A stretch of DNA of 64,000 bases. Source: Planktothricoides sp. SR001. GTDB taxonomy: Bacteria > Cyanobacteriota > Cyanobacteriia > Cyanobacteriales > Laspinemataceae. Location: assembly GCF_001276715.1 (NCBI RefSeq), contig NZ_LIUQ01000009.1:88138-152137 (forward strand). Reading direction: 5' to 3'. Position numbers and translations under genes: made by a program. Below, in pieces: positions 19,555-28,872 of this stretch; the stretch's first letter is position 1; every line of letters begins with the position of its first letter. The notes under the pieces were generated by a model that worked only from the letters and a program-made list of their open reading frames with translations, was not told where the DNA came from and ran no database searches.

Positions 19555-19581
19555 TCTTTGTGCTCTTTGTGCCTTTGTGGT
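19555..19581 (+). repeat. Half copy of family D repeat, directly upstream of the photolyase ATG
   Basis: CTTTGTGCTCTTTGTGCCTT and GTGGT form the right arm of the CACAAAGG/CCTTTGTG repeat family (full copies at 28873-28967, 51593-51676, 57472-57546, 61384-61450). It ends nine bases before the photolyase start and has no clear SD, so the repeat forms the 5' leader. Confidence 0.75.
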
Positions 19582-19590
19582 AAAAAATCC

Positions 19591-21156
19591 ATGACTCAAA
19601 ATATTCTGATTTGGTATAGAAACGATTTACGCATTCACGACCATGAACCCCTCTATCGGGCAACCCGTCAAAAAAACCCCGCCTCGCAAATTATTCCCGT
19701 TTATTGTTTTGACCCCCGACACTTTGGGAAAACCCCTTATGGTTTTCCCAAAACCGGGGCATTTCGCGGCCAATTTTTGTTAGAAAGTGTAGCAGATTTA
19801 AGAAACTCTTTAAAAGCGATCGCTTCTAACCTAATTATTCGCACCGGCAAACCGGAAGAAATCTTACCTCAATTAGCCAAAGAATTAAACATCACTGACA
19901 TCTATTATTCAAAAGAAGTCACCTCAGAAGAAATTGCCGTAGAAACCGCCTTAAAAAAAGCCTTAAAACCATTAGAAATTTCCCTCACCGGCTTTTGGGG
20001 ACATACTCTGTATCATCCAAATAACCTCCCCTTTTCCATTAGCGAAATTCCCGAAGTATTTACCCAATTTCGTAAAGAAGTAGAAAAAAAAGGCAGCGTC
20101 AACCCGACATTTTCCACCCCTAAACAATTACCGCCCTTGCCCAAAATAGAAATAGGCGAACTCCCGGATTTAACGGATTTTGGTCTAGAAAAACCGGAAT
20201 TTTCTCCCCGGTCTGTCCTGCAATTTAAAGGCGGTGAAACCGAAGCGATCGCCCGATTAAAACAGTATTTTTGGGAAAAAGATTGCTTAAAAATTTATAA
20301 AGAAACCCGCAACGGAATGATAGGGGCTGACTACTCCTCTAAATTTTCTCCCTGGTTAGCAATGGGTTGCATTTCCCCTCGTTACATTTATGAGCAAGTC
20401 CAAAAATATGAACAGCAACGCATCAAAAACGATTCGACATACTGGCTAGTTTTTGAACTCCTTTGGCGGGATTATTTCCGCTTTATTGGCGCCAAACATG
20501 GGAATAAAATATTTTATCTTTGCGGGTTACAAGGAATAGATATTCCTTGGCAAGAAGACTGGGAAAAATTTGATTTATGGCGGCAAGGAATGACCGGATT
20601 TCCTCTCGTAGATGCCAATATGAGAGAACTTGCTGCCACCGGATTTATGTCAAATCGCGGACGGCAAAATGTCGCAAGTTTCCTCACCAAAAACTTAGGC
20701 ATAAATTGGCAAATGGGCGCCGAATGGTTTGAATCGTTATTAATTGACTATGATGTTTGCAGTAACTACGGCAACTGGAATTATACCGCTGGAGTGGGCA
20801 ATGATGCGCGGGGCTTCCGCTTTTTTAATATTATCAAACAATCCAAAGACTACGATCGCCTCGGAGAATATGTCAAACATTGGTTGCCCGAACTAGCAAA
20901 AGTTGCCCCGGATAAAATCCATGAACCCTGGCAACTTTCCCCCGACCAGCAAAAGCGATTTAACGTCATAATTGGCGTTGATTATCCTCAGCCTGTAGTA
21001 GATTTATTTAAATCTGCCGATGAGAATAAACGCATCTATGAAGGGGCATTATCCCGGCATGATTCTCGGCGATCAAGTCAAAAACCAGGGAAAAAATCTG
21101 GTAATAAATCCGAGGTTTATGCCAAAGTTCCTAAAGCTTTAAAAAGACCAGGTTAA
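19591..21156 (+). CDS. Cryptochrome DASH / single-strand CPD photolyase
   Basis: The 521-residue protein starts at MTQNILIWYRNDLR; the open frame upstream is repeat sequence, so I chose this ATG. The N-terminal Rossmann domain (about 1-130) has YRNDLRIHDHEPL and GFPKTGAFRGQFL, and the FAD-binding C-terminal half has NMRELAATGFMSNRGRQNVASF and WNYTAGVGNDARG, patterns of the CRY-DASH subfamily rather than class I CPD photolyases. Such proteins bind FAD and usually MTHF and repair cyclobutane pyrimidine dimers in single-stranded DNA using blue light. The last 30 residues form a basic tail. A terminator follows directly. Chosen without a symbol because naming differs between cyanobacteria. Confidence 0.93.
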   Translation: MTQNILIWYRNDLRIHDHEPLYRATRQKNPASQIIPVYCFDPRHFGKTPYGFPKTGAFRGQFLLESVADLRNSLKAIASNLIIRTGKPEEILPQLAKELNITDIYYSKEVTSEEIAVETALKKALKPLEISLTGFWGHTLYHPNNLPFSISEIPEVFTQFRKEVEKKGSVNPTFSTPKQLPPLPKIEIGELPDLTDFGLEKPEFSPRSVLQFKGGETEAIARLKQYFWEKDCLKIYKETRNGMIGADYSSKFSPWLAMGCISPRYIYEQVQKYEQQRIKNDSTYWLVFELLWRDYFRFIGAKHGNKIFYLCGLQGIDIPWQEDWEKFDLWRQGMTGFPLVDANMRELAATGFMSNRGRQNVASFLTKNLGINWQMGAEWFESLLIDYDVCSNYGNWNYTAGVGNDARGFRFFNIIKQSKDYDRLGEYVKHWLPELAKVAPDKIHEPWQLSPDQQKRFNVIIGVDYPQPVVDLFKSADENKRIYEGALSRHDSRRSSQKPGKKSGNKSEVYAKVPKALKRPG

Positions 21157-21163
21157 CAGAGAA

Positions 21164-21196
21164 AAGTCCGTTTACTTTATAAACGGACTTTTTTCT
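21164..21196 (+). terminator. Rho-independent terminator of the photolyase gene
   Basis: Arms AAGTCCGTTT (21164-21173) and AAACGGACTT (21181-21190) form a perfect ten-base stem with a seven-base loop, followed by TTTTCTGTTT. It starts eight bases after the stop. Confidence 0.9.
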
Positions 21197-21497
21197 GTTT
21201 GACGAACAATTTTTTCTACCTACGCCGGGGTCGTAACTCACTATGGGAGCCATAGAATTTTCCCGGAGTCTACATCTCATAATATAGCTCATATTCCTAA
21301 GTAGGGTGTAGGGTGGGCAAAAATTTGCCCACCCTACGAATGTTATTTTTGCCCGATCGCCGCATCCGTATAACTAAACCCGATCGCGCTGATTAAAATT
21401 TTCTGTATAGTTAGATACGTTTTAGTGGTTTTTCCCTGATTGTCACCATATACTGATATCAAGGCCAATTCGTTGTCAATCATCGGCAAATATACTC
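21197..21497. repeat. Intergenic region with family A palindrome (21301-21337)
   Basis: One GTAGGGT heptamer precedes the palindrome GTAGGGTGGGC/GCCCACCCTAC at 21308-21337. The rest holds partial HIP1 sites and the likely promoter of the HPP gene. An open frame from 21440 in another phase is only a shadow of the HPP gene. Confidence 0.7.
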
Positions 21498-22055
21498 ATG
21501 TGGAAATATCAGAAAATTCGGTTGAAATGGGAAACTTATTGCTTCAAGCTGTTCGGGAAATGGCGGTCTGTACCGTTAACTTGTCCAATGGATCGACCGC
21601 ATCACAAACATATTTTTTGGAGTTGGTTGGGGAGTTTCTGCGCGATCGCTGCCACATCTTACCTTTCCGTCAAAACCAATTCTCCCTTACTAATGGCTCC
21701 CTTTGGGGCTACCAGCGTCTTAATTTTTGGCGTTCCTGACAGCCCTTTGGCGCAACCGCGCAATCTCATTGGGGGTAATCTTTTATCAGCCTTTATTAGC
21801 CTCAGCATTTTGCATATTTTCGGTTCTGCTCCCTGGACAATGGGGATGGCTGTAGCTACGGCGATCGGACTGATGCAGCTTACCGGAACGTTACATCCGC
21901 CTTCGGGAGCCGTTGCCTTAGTTATTATGATGACAAAGCCTGACTGGGAATTTTTAATCGTGCCAACATTTGAGGGATCGATGATTCTTCTGTTGTGTGC
22001 CGTTGTTTTCAATAACCTCGCTGAAGATCGGTCGTATCCTAAACACTGGCTATAG
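21498..22055 (+). CDS. HPP family integral membrane protein
   Basis: The 185-residue protein has a hydrophilic start of about 35 residues and then four membrane segments. It carries the family signature LHPPSGA near residue 133 and the GATSVLIFGVPDSPLAQPRN loop typical of HPP proteins (positions about 69-88). Cyanobacterial HPP proteins have been linked with nitrite transport into cells or plastids; whether this one transports nitrite cannot be told here. No nitrogen genes are nearby. The start is the only ATG before the first membrane segment in this phase. Confidence 0.88.
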   Translation: MWKYQKIRLKWETYCFKLFGKWRSVPLTCPMDRPHHKHIFWSWLGSFCAIAATSYLSVKTNSPLLMAPFGATSVLIFGVPDSPLAQPRNLIGGNLLSAFISLSILHIFGSAPWTMGMAVATAIGLMQLTGTLHPPSGAVALVIMMTKPDWEFLIVPTFEGSMILLLCAVVFNNLAEDRSYPKHWL

Positions 22056-22189
22056 CATTTTTTCGGTTAAGAGAGATAAAAAATGAAGAAATATTAACCT
22101 AATTTTCCTAATTTGCCCTTCCCATCCCTGGACTAAAAAAACTGCGAGAAATCTATACTAAGATAGATTCAATTCTCGGACAAATTACT

Positions 22190-22522
22190 ATGCTCACGGT
22201 ACTTTTGCTGACCATCTCTAATCTATTTATGACTTTTGCCTGGTATGGACACCTCAAGTTTTTGCAAAATCAATCATTATTTTTTGTGATTTTAGCCAGT
22301 TGGGGCATCGCTTTTTTTGAATATTGCTTTCAAGTCCCGGCAAATCGGATTGGTTATGGAGAGTTTACCGCCACCCAGTTAAAACTCATCCAAGAAGCTA
22401 TTTCTATTATGGTGTTTATTGGCTTTGCCGTAATCACTTTGGGTGAAAGTCTGAAATGGAATTATTTGGTTGCCTTTATTTTCATGTTTATCGCGGTTTA
22501 TTTTGCGGTGGCGATAAAATAA
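22190..22522 (+). CDS. DMT-superfamily small membrane protein (DUF486)
   Basis: The 110-residue protein is made of four membrane helices. The pattern TFAWYGHLKF, FFEYCFQVPANRIGYG and FTATQLKLIQEAI is that of DUF486 proteins, which are related to small multidrug-resistance transporters of the DMT superfamily. Length is normal for the family. Substrate is unknown. It stands alone between the HPP gene and a heptamer repeat that probably ends its transcript. Confidence 0.9.
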   Translation: MLTVLLLTISNLFMTFAWYGHLKFLQNQSLFFVILASWGIAFFEYCFQVPANRIGYGEFTATQLKLIQEAISIMVFIGFAVITLGESLKWNYLVAFIFMFIAVYFAVAIK

Positions 22523-22533
22523 AATCTGTATTT

Positions 22534-22594
22534 GTAGGGTGTAGGGTGTAGGGTGTAGGGTGTAGGGTGTAGGGTGGGCAAAAATTTGCCCAGC
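22534..22594. repeat. GTAGGGT heptamer array (six copies) leading into a family A half palindrome
   Basis: Six exact copies of GTAGGGT at 22534-22575 run into GGGCAAAAATTTGCCC. One arm of the usual family A hairpin appears to have been expanded by slippage. A similar short GTGTAGG array is at 63876-63902. Confidence 0.92.
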
Positions 22595-22632
22595 CTAAGA
22601 ATTTGCGCCCGCAATGCTTGCGCCCCTACGGA

Positions 22633-23037
22633 TTAACTCATGGGATTTTGCAGTTCTTGCTCAATTTCTTCTAAAGTTTGAATCACTAATCGTTTCGCTT
22701 GTAATTTCCAGCCCATCTGTTGCACTTTAATAGCAATAAATCCCCCCACTCCCGTCGCAATAAAATCTAACGGCTGAGTCATAGAAATGCCAAATAATAA
22801 TCCCAGTCCCGCAATGCCCCAAAAAGGTAATGCCACCGTTTGCCGTTGGTGTTCCAGAATGCGACTAAATAAATCTGTGGGCATTTCTTCGATCAGTTGG
22901 GCTTTGACTTTCCTTTGTTCCGCGATCGGGACAGAAAGACCAATTTTTCGCCGCAATTTTTCGATTTTTCTGGCGGTGGTGCTGTATTCCGTTAGCTGAT
23001 CTTCTGCCATCATTACTAGGCGTTCTAACTGTCCCAT
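22633..23037 (-). CDS. Small membrane protein of unknown function with coiled-coil start
   Basis: I place the start at the ATG at 23037 (134 residues); the frame extends 15 codons further to a TTG, but that part runs into repeat DNA. The N-terminal 70 residues are charged and helical, with an R-K-I-E-K-L-R-R-K-I stretch, followed by two membrane segments (about 68-85 and 90-107) and a helical tail. I do not recognise the family. It is convergent with the DUF486 gene and divergent from the glycoside hydrolase gene. Confidence 0.65.
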   Translation of the reverse strand: MGQLERLVMMAEDQLTEYSTTARKIEKLRRKIGLSVPIAEQRKVKAQLIEEMPTDLFSRILEHQRQTVALPFWGIAGLGLLFGISMTQPLDFIATGVGGFIAIKVQQMGWKLQAKRLVIQTLEEIEQELQNPMS

Positions 23038-23110
23038 AATTGTTAATAAATAAGTAAAGTTTGATGTGGTTTTTGACCCCAATTTTGTAGGGGCGAAGCA
23101 TGACCGCAGG

Positions 23111-23178
23111 AGAAACCGGGTTTCTGGGACAATGGGCGACCACTTTCGGGGAATCTCTACAAGAAACCCGGTTTCTGA
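23111..23178. repeat. Pair of family C palindromes in opposite frames
   Basis: AGAAACCGGGTTTCT (23111-23125) and AGAAACCCGGTTTCT (23162-23176) are separated by 36 bases in the divergent region between the unknown membrane protein and the glycoside hydrolase. Each is a self-complementary hairpin. Confidence 0.88.
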
Positions 23179-23262
23179 AATTAAGGATCTAATACCGGAA
23201 TGCTTTGCCCTGACAATGCTAAAATATTACCATATTTAGCTAAATTTTTTTGGAAAAATTCA

Positions 23263-25578
23263 ATGATACTAAAAAAACCCGATCGCCCCCTAGGGAAACT
23301 TTCTCCCAGCTTTCTGGCTTTACTATTATTGGTGACATCCTGCACCAGGGCGACCACGGGGGGATCGCCCCTAAATTCCGTATCTTCTGAACCCGTCCGT
23401 TCCACCCCGGTAACGGTGACGGAAGCAGGAACCTGGGCATTTACACCGGAACCGGATACTTATAATAATCAAGCCTTATTAGATTTGCGGTTTCTCAATG
23501 AAAAAATAGCCGGTGAATCGGGGTTTATTCGCCGATCGCCTGATGGTCGAAATTTTGTCAAAGGGGACGGTGTACCGATTAGATTTTGGGCAGTCAATTC
23601 TGATAGTTGGAGAGAAGGTAAAGAAGCGATCGCCGACCAAGCGCGTTTTTTAGCCAAACGAGGGGTTAATTTAGTGCGTTGGCATGGACAAATTCAAGCC
23701 AAAAATGAAGAATCAAAACTAACAGATATTGACGAAAAAGCTAGGGATCAACTTTGGCAATTTGTGGCGGGAATGAAACAAGAGGGAATATATATGACCA
23801 TTTCCCCATACTATGCCATGCCAGTCAAGGCAAAACCCAACTGGGGCATTCCCAGAGATAGTGAATCGATGCAGGGTTTGTTATTTTTTGATCCAGAGTT
23901 ACAAGCGGCTTATAAAGGATGGCTGCGATCGCTGTTTGAACCAGTCAATCCTTATACAGGAATTGCCTTAAAAGATGACCCGGCTGTGGCCATTATTCAA
24001 CTGCAAAACGAGGATTCCTTATTATTTTGGACAGTGGAAAGTATTCAAGGTCGCGATCGAGAAATTCTCAGCGGTCAATTTGGCGAATGGTTAAAGCAAA
24101 AATATGGTTCTTTAGCCGCAGCCTCAAAAGCATGGAACAACGCCAAAATAGAAAGCGATGACTTTAACAATGGTCGAGTAGGCTTTTATCACATTTGGGA
24201 AATGACCCAAGAACAAAAGCCGAACAGTGGTAAAGCCAAACGTTTGGCAGACCAAACCCAGTTTTGGACAGAAACCATGCATAATTTTAATCAGGAAATG
24301 GTGCGATTTTTGCGAGAAGAAATCGGCGCCAAACAGTTAATTAATGCCGGTAACTGGAAAACCGCCAATTCTCTGACCCTAAATGATGCCGAACGCTATT
24401 CTTATACTCCCAGTGAGGTGATGGGAGTAAATCGTTATTATGATGGCGGCGGTCATTGGGGGGAATCTTCGGGCTGGGCGATCGTGAATGGGGATAAATT
24501 TATTAACCGTTCGGTGTTATTTGACCCCAGTTCTTTGCCCACGAATTTAAAACAAGTAGCAGGTTATCCCATGATTATTCCTGAAAGTTCTTGGGTGCCC
24601 CCTTTGGGTTATCAGTCAGAAGCGCCTTTTTTAGTCAGTATTTATCAGTCCCTCGGTGGGGTGGATGCTTTCTATTGGTTTTCCATGAAAGAACCCCAAT
24701 GGCGTCAACCTTCTTCGGCAAATGGCTTTAAGCCGTCCATTGGAAAATGGGTGATTAATACCCCAGAGTTGTTGGGCAATTTTCCCGCTGCGGCGTTAAT
24801 GTATCGTCAAAATTATATCCAAACAGCGCCAGTGGTGGTGGCCGAAAAGCGATCGCTGGAGGATTTGTGGCAAAGGCGATCGCCCATAATTGGGGAAAAT
24901 TCCGGCTTTGACCCCAACCGCGACCAAGAAGCCGCTAGATCCCTGGGACAAAACCGGGGATCTGACTCAATTCATCCCCTCGCCTTTTTGGTCGGCCCCG
25001 TAGAAGTGACTTATAATGCTGACCCCAGCCAAAGTCAGGCGATGAACTTGGATCAATATATTGATGAAAAAGCCAAAGTGGTGCGATCGCAAACCGGGGA
25101 GATCCAGTGGGACTATGGCAAAGGCATTGCCACCTTAAATGCCCCCAAAGCCCAAGGAGTCACCGGCTTTTTGGGACAAATCGGCAACTTTGAATTAGGA
25201 GATATCACGATTATTTCTGGCAATAAATACGCCACGGCGATCGCGGTATCAATGGACGATCGACCCATTGCCACCTCTAAAAAAATATTAATTCAAGTAG
25301 GAACCGTCGCCCGTCCTCACGGTTGGACAGAAAAAGCCGTCACCTGGGAAGACAAAAACGGTCAGCAATTGCAAGGGTTTGAGGTAATCAGCTACGGTGA
25401 GGCCCCGTGGGCGATCGCGGAAAATAACCTAACCATTACCGTCAACAACCCCAAAATTACCAAAGCAACAGTATTAGACATGAACGGGTTAGCCAGAGGG
25501 CAAGCAGAACTCCAGCGTCAGGGAAACAAAGTAACATTGCAAATGCCCCCTGACGCCAAATATCTGATTTTAAATTAA
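23263..25578 (+). CDS. Lipoprotein glycoside hydrolase-like protein (clan GH-A type)
   Basis: I start the gene at ATG 23263 because it gives a basic N-terminus, hydrophobic stretch and lipobox LVTSC (771 residues); the longer frame adds a run without signal features. The mature protein opens with RFWAVNSDSW and then a TIM-barrel-like domain. IIQLQNEDS with E250 fits the acid/base glutamate after Asn of clan GH-A, and MIIPESSW with E441 fits the nucleophile strand. The C-terminal 200 residues are beta-rich and resemble accessory domains of large glycosidases. The protein should be attached to a membrane outside the cytoplasm. Substrate is unknown; beta-galactosidase or cellulase-like activity is possible. 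Confidence 0.8.
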   Translation: MILKKPDRPLGKLSPSFLALLLLVTSCTRATTGGSPLNSVSSEPVRSTPVTVTEAGTWAFTPEPDTYNNQALLDLRFLNEKIAGESGFIRRSPDGRNFVKGDGVPIRFWAVNSDSWREGKEAIADQARFLAKRGVNLVRWHGQIQAKNEESKLTDIDEKARDQLWQFVAGMKQEGIYMTISPYYAMPVKAKPNWGIPRDSESMQGLLFFDPELQAAYKGWLRSLFEPVNPYTGIALKDDPAVAIIQLQNEDSLLFWTVESIQGRDREILSGQFGEWLKQKYGSLAAASKAWNNAKIESDDFNNGRVGFYHIWEMTQEQKPNSGKAKRLADQTQFWTETMHNFNQEMVRFLREEIGAKQLINAGNWKTANSLTLNDAERYSYTPSEVMGVNRYYDGGGHWGESSGWAIVNGDKFINRSVLFDPSSLPTNLKQVAGYPMIIPESSWVPPLGYQSEAPFLVSIYQSLGGVDAFYWFSMKEPQWRQPSSANGFKPSIGKWVINTPELLGNFPAAALMYRQNYIQTAPVVVAEKRSLEDLWQRRSPIIGENSGFDPNRDQEAARSLGQNRGSDSIHPLAFLVGPVEVTYNADPSQSQAMNLDQYIDEKAKVVRSQTGEIQWDYGKGIATLNAPKAQGVTGFLGQIGNFELGDITIISGNKYATAIAVSMDDRPIATSKKILIQVGTVARPHGWTEKAVTWEDKNGQQLQGFEVISYGEAPWAIAENNLTITVNNPKITKATVLDMNGLARGQAELQRQGNKVTLQMPPDAKYLILN

Positions 25579-25803
25579 AGCGTTTTTCTACTGAATAAAC
25601 CACAGATATATGTAGGGTTTATGGGGTGTAGGGGCGAAGCATTCTGGGGAAAATCTTAATGGTCAAAACCAAGATTTTTTACCCGTAGGCGAAGCCTTCT
25701 CGAAGAGTATGCTTCGCCCTTACCTGCGGTCATGCTTCACCCCTACGAAAATTTGTAATTCATTAATCTGAAAAACCCTGTAAGTCTAAATGCAAAATCA
25801 AAT
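25579..25803. repeat. Intergenic repeats of family E (GTAGGGGCGAAGCAT...)
   Basis: Copies of GTAGGGGCGAAGCATTC (from 25628) and reversed GAATGCTTCGCCCC-like arms (25710-25746) form an imperfect inverted pair around GGCGAAGCCTTCTCGAAGAG. Related copies lie at 23088-23105 and 62190-62310. Confidence 0.75.
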
Positions 25804-25843
25804 AAAAAAACCGGATTTTTCCTCAAAAAAAACCGGTTTTTCG
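25804..25843. terminator. Bidirectional terminator between convergent genes
   Basis: Arms AAAAAAACCGG and CCGGTTTTT flank a loop and give a U-rich tail on either strand. It lies 19 bases after the stop of the minus-strand reductase gene and also faces the glycoside hydrolase gene. Confidence 0.75.
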
Positions 25844-25861
25844 CATCAATCAAACATTAAA

Positions 25862-26989
25862 TTAACCCCCACCGAAGACGCCTTTAGTGAGCATTTTCAC
25901 CGCCACGTCCACCACTTCTGAATAGCGTAATTCTCCACAGAGAATTTCCACCATTTTTGTGGTGGCAGAGGGTTTCTTCACCCCGACTTTGTAGCTAATT
26001 TTCGGCAAGCGGAAAAATGCGCCAGCAATCCGTTGCGCCCAAACCATATCACTGCCCCGTTCTTCTTTCATAATTTCGGTGTATTTTTCCAGGGCGTTGC
26101 TGTCACCGGCTAAGGCAGCCGCGATCGCCTCTGCCGCCTTAATCCCACTAAACATAGAAGGGCGAATTCCTTCAGCAGTAAAGGGATCGACCACTGCTGC
26201 TGCTTCCCCAGCTAACACCGCATTTTGGGTATGTAAGGTGCGATCGCCATCCCACAAAGCCATCTCTGCCTCATACTGTTTAGCATTAGTTAGATCCAAA
26301 CCCAAATTAGTGGCATACTTCTGCAAAATTTCCGGCAGATTCTTCACATCTCCACCAATAAAAGCCGCCGTTCCCAAAGAATAGCCATCCGCCTTCGGGA
26401 AATTCCAAATAAAACCATTTTTCACTTCCCCAAAATCAAAATTAATCGGCGAATTTTGCACCCCCGTAGTTAAAGGCACCTCAAGGCCCACCGCCAAACG
26501 GCGTTTCACCTCTTTCTTAAAGCCCAACAACTTACTCATCGGCCCAGAAGCGCCGTCAGCAGCAATCAAATAACGACCTGTCACCGGCCCCTTACTCGTC
26601 GCCACTTCCCAAGCCCCATTCTTAAAGGCCACCCCAGTCACCGCCGTATTATCCCGAACCTCAGCCCCTTGACCCTTCCCTTGGTCGATTAAAAACTGGT
26701 CAAACACATCCCGCTTGACCATCCAAATTGGTTCTGCACTCGTCACCTCTAAATCCACCGGGTCTTCATTACTCCAGGTGTAGCGAAGATGCTTCACTTT
26801 CAGGGAAATCGCCGGACTAAAATCAAAATCAAACCACTGGGCAACTTGTGGTGACACCGCCCCCCCACAAGGCTTATATCGCGGCAGAGATTCTTTTTCC
26901 AGGACTAACACAGAATGTCCTTTCTTCGCCAAATGGTAAGCAGCACTGCCCCCGGCAGGCCCTGCGCCGACAATAATACAATCAAACAT
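25862..26989 (-). CDS. Geranylgeranyl reductase family FAD-dependent oxidoreductase
   Basis: The 375-residue protein starts with the dinucleotide motif GAGPAGGSAA (about residues 8-17), followed by the family's PCGG motif near 41-44, and has the second FAD motif GEAAAVVDPFTAEGI in the middle. This is the geranylgeranyl-reductase family. It differs clearly from cyanobacterial ChlP, which is longer and has another N-terminus, so it is a second, paralogous enzyme that may reduce prenyl chains of quinones or lipids. It is transcribed divergently from ndhH with a long repeat-containing gap. Product specificity is not known. Confidence 0.88.
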   Translation of the reverse strand: MFDCIIVGAGPAGGSAAYHLAKKGHSVLVLEKESLPRYKPCGGAVSPQVAQWFDFDFSPAISLKVKHLRYTWSNEDPVDLEVTSAEPIWMVKRDVFDQFLIDQGKGQGAEVRDNTAVTGVAFKNGAWEVATSKGPVTGRYLIAADGASGPMSKLLGFKKEVKRRLAVGLEVPLTTGVQNSPINFDFGEVKNGFIWNFPKADGYSLGTAAFIGGDVKNLPEILQKYATNLGLDLTNAKQYEAEMALWDGDRTLHTQNAVLAGEAAAVVDPFTAEGIRPSMFSGIKAAEAIAAALAGDSNALEKYTEIMKEERGSDMVWAQRIAGAFFRLPKISYKVGVKKPSATTKMVEILCGELRYSEVVDVAVKMLTKGVFGGG

Positions 26990-27586
26990 CCTTAAATGAG
27001 ACTCCTCGCTAAACTACACTACAGAAATACATTACGCATCTTACATGGCAAACCAATTGCCGCCTTGTCAATACAAAATTTGTACTGTAAACAAATCGGG
27101 AAAAATAGTTTTGCCTTCTCTGTTATATCTGTTGAGATAGCGGTTCGCACCGAACGAGTAGTATTTGTTATTTGTTATTTGTTATTTGTTATTTGTTATT
27201 TGTTATTTGTTATTTGTTATTTGTTATTTGTTATTTGTTATTTGTTATTTGTTATTTGTTATTTGTTATTTGTTAACTGTTGACCTTTGTAGGGGCGCAA
27301 TGCTTGCGCCCCTAAACCCCGCACACCGATGGCGGCCCCCTGCACTATTTACGCATCCCTAATCGATCCTCAAAGATTTTTCTATCCATCTACCGAGTCG
27401 GCACGTTGGGCAGTTCACAACAAACTTTATAATGATCGAGATACTTGCAACCGAATATTTTTGATCCATCTGCCGTGCCTTTGGTGAGCTTTTGTCCAGA
27501 CGCGACCTATCGGGTTTTGACAAAACAGCAAAAATCTCAACTGGGGCGGCAGCCCAAATCTGTCTCAAGGGGAAAAGGCCACAGTT
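26990..27586. other. Divergent intergenic region between reductase and ndhH
   Basis: About 600 bases hold the (ATTTGTT)16 array at 27163-27274, a family E hairpin GGGGCGCAATGCTTGCGCCCC at about 27291-27311, and the probable ndhH promoter and leader. The open frames across the heptamers are artefacts. No RNA gene seen. Confidence 0.7.
27163..27274. repeat. ATTTGTT heptamer, sixteen exact tandem copies
   Basis: The 112-base run is made only of ATTTGTT units without a single change. Heptanucleotide arrays of this type are typical of filamentous cyanobacteria. Exact identity points to recent expansion. Confidence 0.97.
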
Positions 27587-28771
27587 ATGTCAATGATTGA
27601 AACCAGAACCGAACCCATGATTCTCAACATGGGGCCACACCATCCCTCAATGCACGGGGTGTTGCGGTTAATTGTCACCCTGGATGGTGAGGATGTGGTG
27701 GATTGCGAGCCAGTCTTGGGCTATTTGCACCGAGGCATGGAAAAAATCGCCGAAAACCGCACCAACATCATGTTTGTTCCCTACGTCAGCCGCTGGGATT
27801 ACGCAGCGGGGATGTTTAACGAAGCCGTCACCGTGAATGCACCAGAAAAACTGGCGGACATTCCCGTCCCCAAACGGGCCAGCTATATTCGGGTGATTAT
27901 GCTGGAGTTAAACCGGATTGCCAATCACTTGCTGTGGTTAGGACCATTTTTGGCGGACGTGGGTGCCCAAACTCCATTTTTCTACATTTTCCGGGAGCGG
28001 GAATTCATCTACGATCTGTGGGAAGCCGCCACAGGTCAGCGCTTAATCAACAATAACTATTTCCGCATTGGTGGGGTTGCCGCCGATCTGCCTTATGGTT
28101 GGGTGGACAAATGCGAAGATTTTTGTGACTATTTCGACCCCAAAATCGATGAATACGAGCGCCTGATTACCGATAACCCCATTTTCCGTCGTCGGATTGA
28201 AGGACTCGGTGTGATTACTCGCGAAGAGGCGATCAACTGGGGACTGTCTGGGCCAATGCTGCGTGCTTCCGGGGTGAAATGGGATCTCCGCAAAGTAGAC
28301 CACTATGAATGCTACGACGATCTGGACTGGGAAGTGCAATGGGCAAAAGAGGGCGATTGTTTAGCCCGTTATTTTGTGCGGATTGGGGAAATGCGGGAGT
28401 CGGTGAAAATTATTCGCCAAGCCCTGAAAAACCTTCCCGGCGGCCCCTACGAAAACTTAGAGGCGAAACGGATGGCAGGGGGGCCAAAATCTGAATGGAG
28501 TGATTTTGACTATCAGTTTATGGGTAAGAAAATTGCCCCCACGTTTAAAATTCCCGCTGGCGAACATTATGTGCGGATTGAAAGCGGCAAAGGGGAATTA
28601 GGGATCTATATTATCGGTGACGATAATGTGTTCCCCTGGCGGTGGAAGATTCGGGCGGCTGATTTTAATAATCTGCAAATCTTACCGGATTTATTGCGAG
28701 GAAATAAGGTGGCCGATATTGTGGCTATTCTCGGTAGTATCGATGTGATTATGGGTTCAGTCGATCGCTAA
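27587..28771 (+). CDS. ndhH: NAD(P)H-quinone oxidoreductase subunit H (49 kDa subunit of NDH-1)
   Basis: The 394-residue protein matches the usual cyanobacterial NdhH length and sequence: [17 protein letters not shown] near the start, [14 protein letters not shown] at 45-58, and the C-terminal [14 protein letters not shown] ending in Asp-Arg. It is the peripheral-arm subunit that helps form the plastoquinone site beside cluster N2 in NDH-1, used for respiration and cyclic electron flow on the thylakoid. R49 in the LHRG motif matches the arginine that is dimethylated in human NDUFS2. The gene is monocistronic, with a hairpin terminator after it and a MidA-type methyltransferase gene next on the same strand. 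Confidence 0.98.
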   Translation: MSMIETRTEPMILNMGPHHPSMHGVLRLIVTLDGEDVVDCEPVLGYLHRGMEKIAENRTNIMFVPYVSRWDYAAGMFNEAVTVNAPEKLADIPVPKRASYIRVIMLELNRIANHLLWLGPFLADVGAQTPFFYIFREREFIYDLWEAATGQRLINNNYFRIGGVAADLPYGWVDKCEDFCDYFDPKIDEYERLITDNPIFRRRIEGLGVITREEAINWGLSGPMLRASGVKWDLRKVDHYECYDDLDWEVQWAKEGDCLARYFVRIGEMRESVKIIRQALKNLPGGPYENLEAKRMAGGPKSEWSDFDYQFMGKKIAPTFKIPAGEHYVRIESGKGELGIYIIGDDNVFPWRWKIRAADFNNLQILPDLLRGNKVADIVAILGSIDVIMGSVDR

Positions 28772-28792
28772 TATATCTGGCTAAAACTTATC

Positions 28793-28826
28793 AAAAATAG
28801 GGACAGTTTATTGTCCCTATTTTTAT
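28793..28826 (+). terminator. ndhH: Rho-independent terminator of ndhH
   Basis: AAAAATAGGGACA and TGTCCCTATTTTT form a stem of about 13 pairs around a short loop, ending in T-rich sequence 22 bases after the ndhH stop. Confidence 0.9.
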
Positions 28827-28872
28827 GATCAATTTTATCGATATTTTTTCGCGATCAGTGAAATAAAATGTT

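Noticed and set aside
21440..21739. 99-residue frame overlapping the HPP gene
   Set aside because: The HPP frame at 21498-22055 is complete with all family motifs, so this is a shadow and no frameshift is needed.
25862..26989. Assignment of the reductase as chlP
   Set aside because: Length and N-terminal sequence differ from cyanobacterial ChlP; only the family call is safe.
26996..27362. Open frames reading VICYLLF repeats
   Set aside because: They are translations of the ATTTGTT array.
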